Assembly: GCF_003050935.1 (NCBI RefSeq)
Contig: NZ_QAOX01000005.1
Location: 248,001-312,000 of the forward strand
Origin: Luteibacter sp. OK325
GTDB lineage: Bacteria > Pseudomonadota > Gammaproteobacteria > Xanthomonadales > Rhodanobacteraceae
Direction: 5' to 3'
Length of the DNA stretch: 64,000 nucleotides
In this document: in pieces, positions 54,839 through 64,000 of the stretch
Layout of the letters: every line of letters begins with the position of its first letter
How positions within the stretch are numbered: the stretch's first letter is position 1
Made by a program: the position numbers and the translations under genes
The notes under the pieces: generated by a model
What the model saw: the letters and a program-made list of their open reading frames with translations, nothing else
What the model was told of the DNA's origin: nothing
Databases searched by the model: none

Positions 54839-57800
54839 GTGATTGCAGGCTGGCTTCTGCTGCTGGTTGCGCTTGCTTACGTCGGCATGTTGTTCGCTAT
54901 TGCCTACGTGGGCGACCGTCGTCCGCTCTACCCTCGCCAACCCAGGCTGCGACCGCTGGTCTATAGTCTCGCGCTCGCCGTCTACTGCTCGTCGTGGACC
55001 TTCTACGGCGCGGTCGGCACGGCGGCACGCTCCGGCCTGGCGTATCTGCCGATCTACCTGGGGCCGCTGTTGCTGTTCGTCTTCGGCTTCGGCTTGCTCG
55101 AGCGCCTGGTGCTCGTGGCGCGTCAGCGCAACATCACATCCATCGCCGACTTCATCGCTGCGCGCTTCGGAAAGTCGCACGGCCTCGCCGCCCTGGTCGC
55201 GGTCATCGCCGTCGTGGCCATCATTCCGTACATCGCCTTGCAGTTCAAAGCCGTGGCGATGTCCTTCGCCGTGCTTGGCGCAGGCAATTCGGCGTGGTGG
55301 TTCGGTGACACAGCGCTCTGGTGCGCGGCCCTGCTCGCGGTGTTCGCTATCCTGTTCGGCACGCGCAACATCGATGCGACCGAGCACCACCATGGCCTGA
55401 TGCTGGCGGTGGCCGTGGAATCACTGGTGAAGCTGCTGGCCTTCGTCGCCATCGGCATCTATGCGTACATGCATGGTCCGGGTCTCGCCCAGACCCTGCA
55501 CGCGCCCGTGCTGCAGATTGAGAAAGGCAGCATGCCACCGGGCTTCGTCGCCCAGACCCTGCTCGCCTTCTGCGCGATGTTCTGCCTCCCCCGGCAATTC
55601 CAGATCGGCGTGGTGGAGTGCGAGGACCCACGCGATCTGCGAAAGGCGCGCGTGCTCTTCCCGCTTTACATGGTGCTGATCTCAGCAGCCGTCCTGCCCA
55701 TCGTCAGCGCCGGCCTCGCGCTCCCCCAGGTTACCAACGGCCATGTCGATGCGTGGGTGCTGAATCTTCCGATCGCCCTGGGCGACAGCGGCATCGCCCT
55801 CCTCGCCTTCGTCGGTGGTTTCTCCGCCGCGACCGGCATGGTGATCGTGGCCGCGGTCGCGCTCGCTACGATGATCAGCAACGATCTGGTGATGCCCGCG
55901 CTGTTGCGCATACGTCGCCTCGACCTCGAGCGACGGGGCGATCTCTCCGGCATCGTATTGCTTGTGCGTCGCATTGCCATTGTCGGGCTCGCCGCGCTTG
56001 CTTACATTTACTACCGCATCATCGCTGACGCCGAGAACCTCGCTGCGACCGGTCTTCTCTCGTTCGCAGCCGTGGCGCAGTTCGCACCAGCCATCGTCTC
56101 CGCGCTCTACTGGCGAGGTGCGAGCCGCGTCGGCGTCTATATCGGCTTGCTCGCGGGTTTCGCGGTTTGGGCATACACCCTTCTCCTGCCTGCGATGACG
56201 CGCGCTGGCTGGATGCATAGTGGCTGGGTGGAGAACGGACCCTTCGGCATCGGCTGGCTCAAGCCGAACGAACTCTTTCATCTGAGCGGATGGGAGCCGG
56301 TCACGCACGGCACGTTCTGGTCACTACTGTTCAACGTCGCCAGCCTGATCTTCATCTCGTTGCGCTTCAGGCCCAGCGTCGCCGAACGTCTTCATGCCGC
56401 CCTGTTCGTCGATCCCTACGTGCGCAGCGTCACCGGCGCAGGCGATTGGCGCGGCCGCGTCACCGTGCGCGATCTCGGTACCATCGCGGGCCGCATTGTC
56501 GGGGAGCGTGTGACGGCGCGCGCATTCAACGAGTATGGGGAGCGCCACGGCGTCACGCTCACCGCCACCGACTCCGCGGACCGTCCGCTCATCCAGTTCA
56601 CCGAACGGCTGCTGGCCAGTGCCGTCGGTGCGGCCAGCGCACGGCGCATCCTCATGGGTGCGCTGTCCGGCACGGGCCTGGACATCGCCGAAGCCATGGC
56701 GCTGATGGACGAAGCGTCGCAGGAACTCCGGTTCAATCGCGAGTTGCTCTCGACCACGCTGGAGAATGTCTCGCAAGGCATCAGCGTGGTGGACGGCGAG
56801 ATGCGCCTGGTCGCGTGGAATCGTCGTTACGTGGAATTGTTCGACTACCCCGAGGGCATGGTGTACGTCGGACTTCCCGTCGCGGACCTGATTCGATGGA
56901 ATGCCGAACATGGCGAATGCGGGCCCGGCGAAGTGGACGAACATGTGGGCAAACGCATCCGCTACATGCGCGCCGGCTCGCCGCATGTTTTCCAGCGCAT
57001 CCGGCCGGATGGCACCGTGATTGAAATGCGTGGTCGCGCGCTTCCCGGTGGCGGCTTCGTCACGACGTTCACCGACGTCACGGCGTACAAATCGGTCGAA
57101 CAGGCGCTGATCGACGCGAACGAAACACTCGAGCAGCGTGTGGACGTACGAACCGCCGAGCTCTCCGAAGCGTTGACCGCCACGGCGATCGCGCGGCGCG
57201 AAGCGGAGGCGGCGAACGCGTCGAAGACGCGCTTCCTTGCCGCAGCCAGCCACGACCTCCTGCAACCGCTGAATGCGGCGCGCCTGTTTACTTCAGCCCT
57301 GCGCCAACATCCCGGACTGGACAGCGACGCGGCGCAGCTCGCCGAACGCATCGACGCCTCGTTCCGTGCGGCGGAAGATCTTCTCGACGCACTGCTCGAT
57401 GTGTCCCGACTCGATGCAGGCAGCTACCGCCCGGAAGTCGCACCGTTCGCCCTGGCCGATCTTTTCGATTCGTTGAGACAGCAATTCGCTGTCGTCGCCG
57501 AACAACGCGGCCTGTCGCTTCACGTCGTACCGACGACGCTCTCGGTCCGTTCTGACGCGCAGCTGCTTCGTCGCATCGTCGCCAACTTTCTTTCCAATGC
57601 GCTGCGCTATACCCGCGTAGGTGGTGTCCTTCTCGGCGCGCGCCGCCACGGTGACGAAATACGCATCGAAGTGTGGGATACCGGACCCGGCATTGCGAAC
57701 GAGCAGCAGGTGCGAGTCTTCGGCGAGTTCCAGCGGCTGGAACGTCCTTCCCCCTGGGGTGAGAAGGGTCTTGGTCTCGGCCTGTCTATTTGCGATCGCC

Positions 57801-58354
57801 TCGCCGGCATTCTCCACCATCGCCTGAGTCTGCGATCGCGGGTGGGACACGGAAGTTGCTTCAGCATCTCGGTACCGCGAACAGCTCCCGTGTCGCGCAA
57901 GCGCGCGCCGGCCATGGCGCGCCCCGGCGGCGGCGAACAACTTCCGCTGACGGTGCTGTGCATCGACAACGACGAAACGATTCTCGAGGGCATGAAGGCC
58001 CTGCTTGGGCGCTGGGGTGTGGATTGCCGCGTGGCGATCGATGTCGGCGACGCGCTGCATACGTTGTCGACCACGCATGTCGACCTGATCCTTGCCGATT
58101 ACCACCTTGCCGACGATATGGATGGTCTTGAAGCGCTGCGCTTTCTCGCCGAAAAACTCGGCACGATACCGCCGGCGGCGATGGTCACGGCAGACGGCAG
58201 TACGGAACTCAAGCAGCGCGCGCGTGCGCTGGGCTATCCGCTGCTGCACAAGCCCGTGCGCCCTGCTGCGTTGCGTGCGCTGCTTGTTGCACTGGCCAAG
58301 CGCACCGGCCCTGTGGGAGCCGCTTCAGCGGCGATGGGCAAGGCGGGCCGATGA
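54839..58354 (+). CDS. crbS: SSF-domain hybrid sensor histidine kinase (CrbS-like)
   Basis: This 1171-residue sensor joins a sodium:solute symporter-like domain of about 13 helices (about 1-510) to a linker, a PAS domain (about 635-750), a coiled coil, a kinase core with phospho-accepting His near 805 (ASHDLLQPLNAARLF) and ATP boxes (NFLSNALRYT, DTGPGI, GLGLGLSICDRLAG), and a receiver with Asp near 1087 (LADYHL). CrbS-type kinases control acetate use through a LuxR-type regulator. The start is GTG at 54839 with GGGGAG eight bases upstream. The last codons (GPVGAASAAMGKAGR) are written by a REP element. Confidence 0.92.
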   Translation: MIAGWLLLLVALAYVGMLFAIAYVGDRRPLYPRQPRLRPLVYSLALAVYCSSWTFYGAVGTAARSGLAYLPIYLGPLLLFVFGFGLLERLVLVARQRNITSIADFIAARFGKSHGLAALVAVIAVVAIIPYIALQFKAVAMSFAVLGAGNSAWWFGDTALWCAALLAVFAILFGTRNIDATEHHHGLMLAVAVESLVKLLAFVAIGIYAYMHGPGLAQTLHAPVLQIEKGSMPPGFVAQTLLAFCAMFCLPRQFQIGVVECEDPRDLRKARVLFPLYMVLISAAVLPIVSAGLALPQVTNGHVDAWVLNLPIALGDSGIALLAFVGGFSAATGMVIVAAVALATMISNDLVMPALLRIRRLDLERRGDLSGIVLLVRRIAIVGLAALAYIYYRIIADAENLAATGLLSFAAVAQFAPAIVSALYWRGASRVGVYIGLLAGFAVWAYTLLLPAMTRAGWMHSGWVENGPFGIGWLKPNELFHLSGWEPVTHGTFWSLLFNVASLIFISLRFRPSVAERLHAALFVDPYVRSVTGAGDWRGRVTVRDLGTIAGRIVGERVTARAFNEYGERHGVTLTATDSADRPLIQFTERLLASAVGAASARRILMGALSGTGLDIAEAMALMDEASQELRFNRELLSTTLENVSQGISVVDGEMRLVAWNRRYVELFDYPEGMVYVGLPVADLIRWNAEHGECGPGEVDEHVGKRIRYMRAGSPHVFQRIRPDGTVIEMRGRALPGGGFVTTFTDVTAYKSVEQALIDANETLEQRVDVRTAELSEALTATAIARREAEAANASKTRFLAAASHDLLQPLNAARLFTSALRQHPGLDSDAAQLAERIDASFRAAEDLLDALLDVSRLDAGSYRPEVAPFALADLFDSLRQQFAVVAEQRGLSLHVVPTTLSVRSDAQLLRRIVANFLSNALRYTRVGGVLLGARRHGDEIRIEVWDTGPGIANEQQVRVFGEFQRLERPSPWGEKGLGLGLSICDRLAGILHHRLSLRSRVGHGSCFSISVPRTAPVSRKRAPAMARPGGGEQLPLTVLCIDNDETILEGMKALLGRWGVDCRVAIDVGDALHTLSTTHVDLILADYHLADDMDGLEALRFLAEKLGTIPPAAMVTADGSTELKQRARALGYPLLHKPVRPAALRALLVALAKRTGPVGAASAAMGKAGR

Positions 58355-58396
58355 TGTCGTCGCGAGCAGCCTGTCGCCGCTGAAGCGGCTCCCACA
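58312..58396. repeat. REP-like inverted doublet overlapping the crbS 3' end
   Basis: A forward copy (58312-58338) and an inverted copy (about 58373-58396), both with GCCGCT/AGCGGC stems, lie between convergent crbS and crbR. The crbS stop codon TGA is at 58352-58354, so the forward copy and part of the linker are translated. Confidence 0.92.
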
Positions 58397-58401
58397 GAAA
58401 A

Positions 58402-59070
58402 TCAAGGCTCGGGTGAGTTGGTGGGAAAGGCTTCTTTGTCGACATCGAGGTGGCTCGCTGCGAGCGCTACCTGCGTGCGGTTGGACACGCCGAGCTTGCG
58501 CATGATTGCGGTCATGTGCGCTTTGACCGTGGCTTCGGACACCGTGAGCTCGTAGGCGATCTGCTTGTTGAGCAGGCCCTCGGCGATCATGTTCAGCACG
58601 CGAAACTGCTGCGGCGTGAGCGAGGCCACGCGCGCGGCGACATCCGCTTCGTCGGCTTTCAACTCTACGCTGCCGCCGACCAGTTTATGCGGAAGCCACA
58701 CGTCGCCGTCGAGCACGGCACGCACGGCTTCGACGATATCGTCCACCGCGGCCGACTTCGGAATGTAAGCCGACGCACCGTGCGCGAGCGCGCGCCGCGC
58801 GACCTGTGCTTCCTCATGTCCGGAGACCACGATCGTGGGCAGCCCGGGGTACTGGCCGCGAATGTGGGCAAGCGCGGAGTAACCGCGCGCGCCCGGCATG
58901 TGCAGGTCCATCAACAGCAGGTCGGCGTCGGGAAGCGACTCGATCAGCGTGAACAGAGCGGGCACGCTGTCCGCCGTGTGCACGGTGGCATCGGGCAAGG
59001 CCGCCAGTACCGCACGCTGCAGGGCGTCGCGGAACAGCGGATGGTCGTCGGCGATCAGGACATCGGACAT
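58402..59070 (-). CDS. crbR: LuxR/NarL-type response regulator (CrbR-like)
   Basis: The 222-residue regulator has a receiver with phosphorylation site D55 (LLLMDLHMPGARG) and a LuxR helix-turn-helix (LTPQQFRVLNMIAEGLLNKQIAYELTVSEATVKAHMTAIMRKLGVSNR). It starts five bases after the acs stop on the same strand, so it shares the acs transcript: a regulator placed downstream of its likely target. It is the probable partner of the SSF-type kinase. Confidence 0.9.
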   Translation of the reverse strand: MSDVLIADDHPLFRDALQRAVLAALPDATVHTADSVPALFTLIESLPDADLLLMDLHMPGARGYSALAHIRGQYPGLPTIVVSGHEEAQVARRALAHGASAYIPKSAAVDDIVEAVRAVLDGDVWLPHKLVGGSVELKADEADVAARVASLTPQQFRVLNMIAEGLLNKQIAYELTVSEATVKAHMTAIMRKLGVSNRTQVALAASHLDVDKEAFPTNSPEP

Positions 59071-59075
59071 GGGAG

Positions 59076-61016
59076 CTACTTGATCAGTCGTTCTTCCACC
59101 AGACTCTTCACTACCGAAGGATCGGCGAGCGTCGAGATATCACCCAGCTGGTCGGGCTGGTTCTCGGCAATCTTGCGCAGGATGCGGCGCATGATCTTGC
59201 CCGAACGTGTCTTCGGCAGGCCGGGTGCCCACTGCAGGTAATCCGGCGCGGCGATCGGACCGATCTCCTTGCGCACGCCGGCGATCAGTTCCTTGCGTAG
59301 TTCGTCGCTGCCGTTCTCGCCGGCTACCAGGGTGACATACGCATAAATGCCCTGGCCCTTGATGTCGTGGTGGCAGCCGACCACGGCGGCTTCGGCCACC
59401 TTGTGGTTGGCCACCAGCGCACTCTCCACTTCCGCGGTACCGATGCGATGGCCCGAAACGTTGATCACATCGTCCACGCGGCCGGTGATCCAGTAGTAAC
59501 CGTCTTCATCGCGGCGCGCGCCGTCGCCGGTGAAGTAGTTTCCCGGATAGGTCTTGAAGTAGGTATCGACGAAGCGCTGGTGGTCGCCGTAGACCGTACG
59601 CATCTGGCCGGGCCAGGAGTCGGTGATGACCAGGTTGCCGCTGCAGGCGCTTTCCTGCGCCTTGCCGTCGGTATCGACGATGGCCGGCTTGATGCCGAAG
59701 AACGGGAGCGTGGCCGAGCCCGGCTTCAGGTCCGTCGCGCCGGGCAGCGGCGTAATGAGGATCCCGCCGGTTTCGGTCTGCCACCAGGTGTCGACGATGG
59801 GACAACGCTCGTCGCCGACCACGCGGTAGTACCAGTTCCAGGCTTCCGGATTGATCGGCTCGCCGACCGTGCCGAGCAGGCGCAAGGATTTGCGCGAGGT
59901 TTTCTTGACCGGCTCCTCACCCTCGCGCATGAGTGCGCGGATAGCGGTCGGCGCCGTGTAGAACAAGGTGACCTGGTGCTTGTCGACCACCTGCCAGAAG
60001 CGGCTGAAGTCCGGATAGTTGGGCACGCCGTCGAACATCACCACGGTGGCACCATTGGCGAGCGGACCGTACACCACGTAGCTATGGCCGGTGATCCAGC
60101 CCACATCCGCGGTGCACCAGTACACGTCGTCCTCGCGCACGTCGAAGATCAGTTCGTGGGTCATGCTGGCATAGACGAGGTAGCCACCGCTGGTGTGCAG
60201 CACGCCCTTGGGCAGCCCTGTGGAACCGGAGGTGTACAGCGTGAACAGCGGATCTTCCGCGTTCATCGCCTCCGGCAGGCAGTCCGTGGACTGCCCTTCC
60301 ATCAAGGTGTGGTACCAGCGGTCGCGCGGCGACTGCATGTTGATCGCACCGCCGGTGCGGCGGACCACGATCACCGTCTCCACGCTGTTGGTGTGCGGAC
60401 GGGTGAGCGATTCGTCGACGTTCGCCTTGAGCGGAACCTTCTTGCCACCGCGGCAGCCTTCGTCCGCGGTGATGACCAGCTTGGCGCCGGAATCCGCGAT
60501 GCGTCCGGCCAGGGAATCCGGCGAGAAGCCGCCGAACACGACCGAATGGATGGCGCCGATGCGCGCGCAGGCCAGCATGGCCACGGCGGCCTCGGGGATC
60601 ATCGGCAGGTAGATGATGACGCGGTCGCCCTTGGCCACGCCAAGGTTCTTCAGCGTGTTGGCGAACTTGCACACCTCGGCGTGGAGCTCGCGGTAGGTCA
60701 GGCTGCCTGATTCGTTCGGGTCGTCACCCTCGAAGATGATGGCGATCTTCTCGCCACGCTTCTCCAGGTGCCGGTCCAGGCAGTTGGCGGCCACGTTGAG
60801 GGTGCCGTCCTCGTACCACTTGATGTACAGGTCCTTGGGGTCGTACGAGACGTTCCTGATCTTCGTCGGCGGCGTTACCCAGTCCAGCCGGCCACTCATG
60901 TCCTTCCAGAAGCCCTCGGGATCCTCGACGGACCGGGCGTACATGCGCTGGTAGTCGTCCTTGCGGATGTGCGCTTTGGCAGCAAAGGCGGGATCGACCG
61001 GGTGGATATCGGACAT
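59076..61016 (-). CDS. acs: Acetyl-CoA synthetase
   Basis: Acs activates acetate to acetyl-CoA by way of acetyl-AMP. The 646-residue protein has [18 protein letters not shown] for ATP, the WWQTETGG motif, the [20 protein letters not shown] hinge and the catalytic and acetylation-regulated lysine K607 in [10 protein letters not shown]. The 164-base upstream gap is shared with a divergent porin gene and holds an inverted repeat. It is followed by crbR. Confidence 0.98.
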   Translation of the reverse strand: MSDIHPVDPAFAAKAHIRKDDYQRMYARSVEDPEGFWKDMSGRLDWVTPPTKIRNVSYDPKDLYIKWYEDGTLNVAANCLDRHLEKRGEKIAIIFEGDDPNESGSLTYRELHAEVCKFANTLKNLGVAKGDRVIIYLPMIPEAAVAMLACARIGAIHSVVFGGFSPDSLAGRIADSGAKLVITADEGCRGGKKVPLKANVDESLTRPHTNSVETVIVVRRTGGAINMQSPRDRWYHTLMEGQSTDCLPEAMNAEDPLFTLYTSGSTGLPKGVLHTSGGYLVYASMTHELIFDVREDDVYWCTADVGWITGHSYVVYGPLANGATVVMFDGVPNYPDFSRFWQVVDKHQVTLFYTAPTAIRALMREGEEPVKKTSRKSLRLLGTVGEPINPEAWNWYYRVVGDERCPIVDTWWQTETGGILITPLPGATDLKPGSATLPFFGIKPAIVDTDGKAQESACSGNLVITDSWPGQMRTVYGDHQRFVDTYFKTYPGNYFTGDGARRDEDGYYWITGRVDDVINVSGHRIGTAEVESALVANHKVAEAAVVGCHHDIKGQGIYAYVTLVAGENGSDELRKELIAGVRKEIGPIAAPDYLQWAPGLPKTRSGKIMRRILRKIAENQPDQLGDISTLADPSVVKSLVEERLIK

Positions 61017-61102
61017 GCTTTCTTCCTGCAGATAGGCGTGGGGCTATGCCCGGAAGTGTAACGTCGCGGCGCAACATAAGGCTGTGACCCTGCTACGACT
61101 TT

Positions 61103-61117
61103 GGTCGAGGTTCGACC
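61103..61117. promoter_or_regulatory. Inverted repeat GGTCGA-GGT-TCGACC, candidate CrbR operator
   Basis: A perfect 6-bp inverted repeat with a 3-base spacer lies in the middle of the divergent acs-porin gap. CGAC-TTTGG and CGACC-TTTGG also make an imperfect direct repeat over it. Position and symmetry fit a LuxR-type dimer that could serve both promoters. Confidence 0.5.
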
Positions 61118-61180
61118 TTTGGCGAATGGATGCCCGGGCTGCCGTGCCACATGCTCGGGTCGCCAATGGTTGGGGAGACC

Positions 61181-62680
61181 ATGATGAAGACGAACCGTTC
61201 CGGTGGCCGTAAGGCCATCGCCCTGAGTGTCGCCTGCGCCTTGATGCTGCCGATGGCCGCATTACCGGACATGGCCCACGCCCAGTCGAAAGCGAAATCC
61301 AAGAAGACCACGAGCCACGAAGCGGAACTCGAAGCCCGCGTGAACTCGCTCGAGCAGCAGCTCGCCGAGCTCAAGGCGATGATCCAGGAGCAGAAGGCCG
61401 AGACCACGCAGGCCACGTCCACGGCCCAGGCCGCGCAGACGCAGGCCCAGGCCACCGACGAGAAGGTGACCAAGGTCGAGAAGGTCGTCGCGACCGTCCC
61501 GGCGAAACCGGCTTTTGCCAGCGGCACCGCACCCGGCGTCTCGGTCGCGCTGCACGGTTTCATCGACGTCAGCGCGTTCAGCCAGAACAGGGCCTATACG
61601 TATGGCAACGGCCAGAACGCCGAATACCCGATCCCGTCAGACGGTGCCGGCCATGCCAATGGCAAGGTCTCCGGCGTCGACGTGCGCAACACGCGCTTCT
61701 GGCTCGACTTCGCCGGTGCCAAGTTCAACGAGAACTGGAACGGCAGCGGCCGCATCGAAATGGACTTTTTCGGCGGCTTCAACGGCACCGGTGCCTACGC
61801 AGGCTCGCAGCCTGAGCAGCGTCTGCGCCAGGCGTATTTCGACATCAGCAACCCCAACTCGGGCACGACGATCCGCGTGGGCCAGATGTGGGACCTCATG
61901 TTCCCGCTGGATTACATCCCGCAATCGCTCTCGCATATCGCCTTCCCGCTTGGCTACGGCAGTGGCGTCATCGGCTGGCGTTTCCCGGGCGCGATCTTCA
62001 TGCAGGACCTCAACCATGGCGCCGAAGGCACCAAGTGGCGGCTGGATGTCGCGGCACTTCAAGGCACATGGAACGGCCGAGCCGGCGGCACCGATACGAA
62101 CAACTTCCTCACCCAGGGTAACGCCGGCTTCAGGCCGCAGTTCGAAGCACGCCTCACAGCGAAGGGTGGCAACTGGGCCGCGTTCCTTGCCGGTCACTAC
62201 AGCAAGATCGACCTGAGCGGCGTCGAGGGCACTACCCCGACCCCGATCAAGAAGAACCTCTCGAGCACGGCCGTCGAGCTCGGCGGCATGTGGACGCCCG
62301 GTCAGTTCATCCTCAAGTCCGCGGTGTATTCCGGAAACGCTATCGGCGAGATTTTCGGCAACCTCTCGCAGTTCGGCGACATCAAGGAGAAGGGCGGCTA
62401 TCTGCAGGCGGGTTACAAGTTCGACACGCACTGGACGCTGTATGGCTTCGCGTCGGTCAGCAAGCCCGATACGGACGACGTGCTGCGCTGGCGTGCCGCC
62501 AACACCGTCGGCCTGCTTAAGAACCGGCAGACGGCGGGCAGCCTGCAATACACGACGGGTCCCTTCGACTTCAGCCTGGAGTTGATCCACTCCAACCTCG
62601 ATTCGACCACCGTCAACGGCCTCGGCCGCGAGAAGACCTCGGGTAACGAACTCACCCTCAACGGTATGTACCGGTTCTGA
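61181..62680 (+). CDS. Coiled-coil outer-membrane porin (DcaP-like)
   Basis: The protein of about 499 residues has a long signal peptide ending near AHA, a coiled coil (EAELEARVNSLEQQLAELKAMIQEQ) and a beta barrel finishing LTLNGMYRF. This plan matches trimeric DcaP-type porins that admit organic acids. GGGGAG upstream suits the adjacent ATGs at 61181 or 61184; the frame opens at 61130. It is divergent from acs and 12 bases ahead of an MHS transporter, suggesting an uptake route for acetate or another carboxylate. Confidence 0.85.
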   Translation: MMKTNRSGGRKAIALSVACALMLPMAALPDMAHAQSKAKSKKTTSHEAELEARVNSLEQQLAELKAMIQEQKAETTQATSTAQAAQTQAQATDEKVTKVEKVVATVPAKPAFASGTAPGVSVALHGFIDVSAFSQNRAYTYGNGQNAEYPIPSDGAGHANGKVSGVDVRNTRFWLDFAGAKFNENWNGSGRIEMDFFGGFNGTGAYAGSQPEQRLRQAYFDISNPNSGTTIRVGQMWDLMFPLDYIPQSLSHIAFPLGYGSGVIGWRFPGAIFMQDLNHGAEGTKWRLDVAALQGTWNGRAGGTDTNNFLTQGNAGFRPQFEARLTAKGGNWAAFLAGHYSKIDLSGVEGTTPTPIKKNLSSTAVELGGMWTPGQFILKSAVYSGNAIGEIFGNLSQFGDIKEKGGYLQAGYKFDTHWTLYGFASVSKPDTDDVLRWRAANTVGLLKNRQTAGSLQYTTGPFDFSLELIHSNLDSTTVNGLGREKTSGNELTLNGMYRF

Positions 62681-62692
62681 TTGGAGAGCACC

Positions 62693-64000
62693 ATGGCGAC
62701 TACTGCTAGCGGCCTTCGCGCCGACGGCACCATCGGAACCAGCCACAGGCGCGTGATTCTCGCGTCCAGCGTTGGCACGGTTTTCGAATGGTACGACTTC
62801 TACCTTTACGGCTCGCTTGCCGCGATCATCGGCAAGCAGTTCTTCACCGGCCTGAACGAGACCAGCCAGTTCATCTTCGCCTTGCTCGCCTTCGCCGCCG
62901 GCTTTGCCGTGCGTCCGTTCGGTGCCATCGTGTTCGGACGCCTGGGCGATTTGATCGGCCGCAAGTACACGTTCCTGATCACCATCATCATCATGGGTAC
63001 CTCGACCTTCCTGGTCGGCGTGCTACCCGGGTATTCGACGATGGGTGTGCTCGCGCCGGTGTTATTGATCGCGCTTCGCCTGCTGCAAGGCCTCGCGCTC
63101 GGTGGCGAGTACGGCGGTGCGGCTACGTATGTCGCTGAGCACGCACCTGCCGGAAAGCGCGGGCTGTATACGAGCTTCATCCAGATCACGGCCACCTTCG
63201 GCCTGTTCCTCTCGCTGCTGGTCATCCTCGGCACACGTCTTGGCCTGGGCACTGAAAGCTTTGAAGCCTGGGGCTGGCGTATCCCGTTCCTGCTCTCCGC
63301 GATCCTGGTCGGCGTATCGGTGTACATCCGCATGCAGTTGCAGGAGTCGCCGCTGTTCAAGCAGATGAAGGCCGAGGGTAAACAGTCCAAGGCACCGCTG
63401 ACCGAAGCCTTCGGTCAGTGGAAGAACCTGCGCCTGGTGATCCTCGCGCTACTCGGCGCCACGGCTGGTCAGGCGGTGGTCTGGTACACCGGACAGTTCT
63501 ACTCGCTGTACTTCCTGACCCAGAGCCTGAAGATCGACGGCACGACGGCGAATCTGCTGATCGCCGCCGCGCTTCTCATCGGTACACCGTTCTTCGTGTT
63601 CTTCGGTTGGTTGTCGGACAAGGTGGGACGCAAGCCCGTCGTGCTTGCCGGTTGTCTTCTCGCCGCACTGACCTTGTTCCCGATCTTCAAGGGACTCACG
63701 CACTTCGGTAACCCGGCCATCGAAGCCGCGGCCGCGACGGCACCGGTAGTGGTCACGGCCGATCCGAACGCCTGCTCGTTCCAGTTCGATCCGGTCGGCA
63801 AGAAAACCTTCACTAGCTCGTGCGACGTCGCCAAGAGCGTGCTGGCGAAGAAGGGCGTTCCGTATACCAACGCGGCGGCACCTGCCGGCACGCTGGCGAC
63901 AGTGAAGATCGGCGACGAGGTGATCGAGTCGTTCGAAGGCGCCGGGCTGGCAAAAGCGGACTTCACGGCGAAGAGCAAGGACTTCACCGGCAAGGTCACG
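62693..64000 (+). CDS. MHS-type MFS transporter, 3' end outside the window
   Basis: The frame opens with ATG at 62693 (GGAGAG upstream) and runs to the window end, 436 codons. It begins SSVGTVFEWYDFYLYGSLAAI, the start of metabolite:H+ symporters, with motif A GRLGDLIGRKYTF and a second copy GWLSDKVGRKPVV. After the eighth helix a non-hydrophobic insertion of at least 90 residues follows (PVVVTADPNACSFQF, KTFTSSCDVAKSVL), with two cysteines. Related transporters carry this insertion. Likely cargo is a carboxylate, given the acs and porin neighbours. Confidence 0.88.
   Translation, partial: MATTASGLRADGTIGTSHRRVILASSVGTVFEWYDFYLYGSLAAIIGKQFFTGLNETSQFIFALLAFAAGFAVRPFGAIVFGRLGDLIGRKYTFLITIIIMGTSTFLVGVLPGYSTMGVLAPVLLIALRLLQGLALGGEYGGAATYVAEHAPAGKRGLYTSFIQITATFGLFLSLLVILGTRLGLGTESFEAWGWRIPFLLSAILVGVSVYIRMQLQESPLFKQMKAEGKQSKAPLTEAFGQWKNLRLVILALLGATAGQAVVWYTGQFYSLYFLTQSLKIDGTTANLLIAAALLIGTPFFVFFGWLSDKVGRKPVVLAGCLLAALTLFPIFKGLTHFGNPAIEAAAATAPVVVTADPNACSFQFDPVGKKTFTSSCDVAKSVLAKKGVPYTNAAAPAGTLATVKIGDEVIESFEGAGLAKADFTAKSKDFTGKVT

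Overview
The window comes from a GC-rich gammaproteobacterium of the order Xanthomonadales, most likely Rhodanobacteraceae (Luteibacter/Dyella-like). The evidence is gene order and protein character, not a database search. The replication-origin block rpmH-rnpA-yidC-mnmE / dnaA-dnaN-recF-gyrB is followed by a tonB-exbB-exbD-exbD cluster and then pdxJ and a phosphopantetheinyl transferase, an order I recall from Xanthomonas. lptM-dapF-DUF484-xerC is followed by hslVU. There are no rRNA or tRNA genes, insertion sequences, prophages or CRISPR arrays that I can see.

Layout. 1-11.3 kb holds the start of an M3 oligopeptidase, a gamma-carbonic anhydrase, two paralogous small exported proteins, a TonB-N-like membrane protein, a secreted S53 (kumamolisin-type) protease with C-terminal FG-GAP repeats, a TonB-dependent receptor, aroE with a YkgJ protein, and a lipocalin. 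11.5-13.7 kb holds a RimK-like ATP-grasp ligase divergent from a GNAT acetyltransferase. 13.7-19.7 kb is housekeeping (lptM, dapF, DUF484, xerC, hslV, hslU, an unknown protein, DUF971). 19.8-24.5 kb is a tightly packed ribose operon, rbsK-rbsD-rbsA-rbsC-rbsB, closed by a strong terminator. 24.6-27.2 kb is an FtsK translocase with an apparently short membrane domain. 27.4-38.5 kb is an accessory block of oxidoreductases (three SDRs, a zinc alcohol dehydrogenase, a GST), a metallo-hydrolase, an MFS exporter and a GNAT, with four adjacent transcription factors (HxlR and three LysR). 38.6-48.9 kb is the origin region. 49-53 kb is a TPR protein and the TonB energising complex. 53.2-64 kb is pdxJ, a phosphopantetheinyl transferase and an acetate module: an SSF-domain hybrid kinase (CrbS-like), a LuxR-type regulator (CrbR-like) co-oriented with acs, a coiled-coil porin and an MHS-type transporter that runs off the window.

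The most distinctive non-coding material is a dispersed REP-like family. Its core is GTRGGAGCC followed by a hairpin whose stem changes on both sides (GCCGAT/ATCGGC, GCCGCT/AGCGGC, GCCGGC/GCCGGC). It occurs at eight loci, mostly as inverted doublets, and some share a linker with its own hairpin. One doublet supplies the C-terminal codons of the histidine kinase gene, and another locus carries an 18-bp tandem array.

Other candidates worth testing are a 60-nt leader before the TPR gene that pairs with its own ribosome binding site, an HxlR promoter that predicts a leaderless mRNA and carries an operator over its -10, an inverted repeat between acs and the porin that may be the CrbR operator, and the RimK-like/GNAT pair as a possible peptide-modifying system. 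The origin of replication is most likely the dnaA-dnaN gap.
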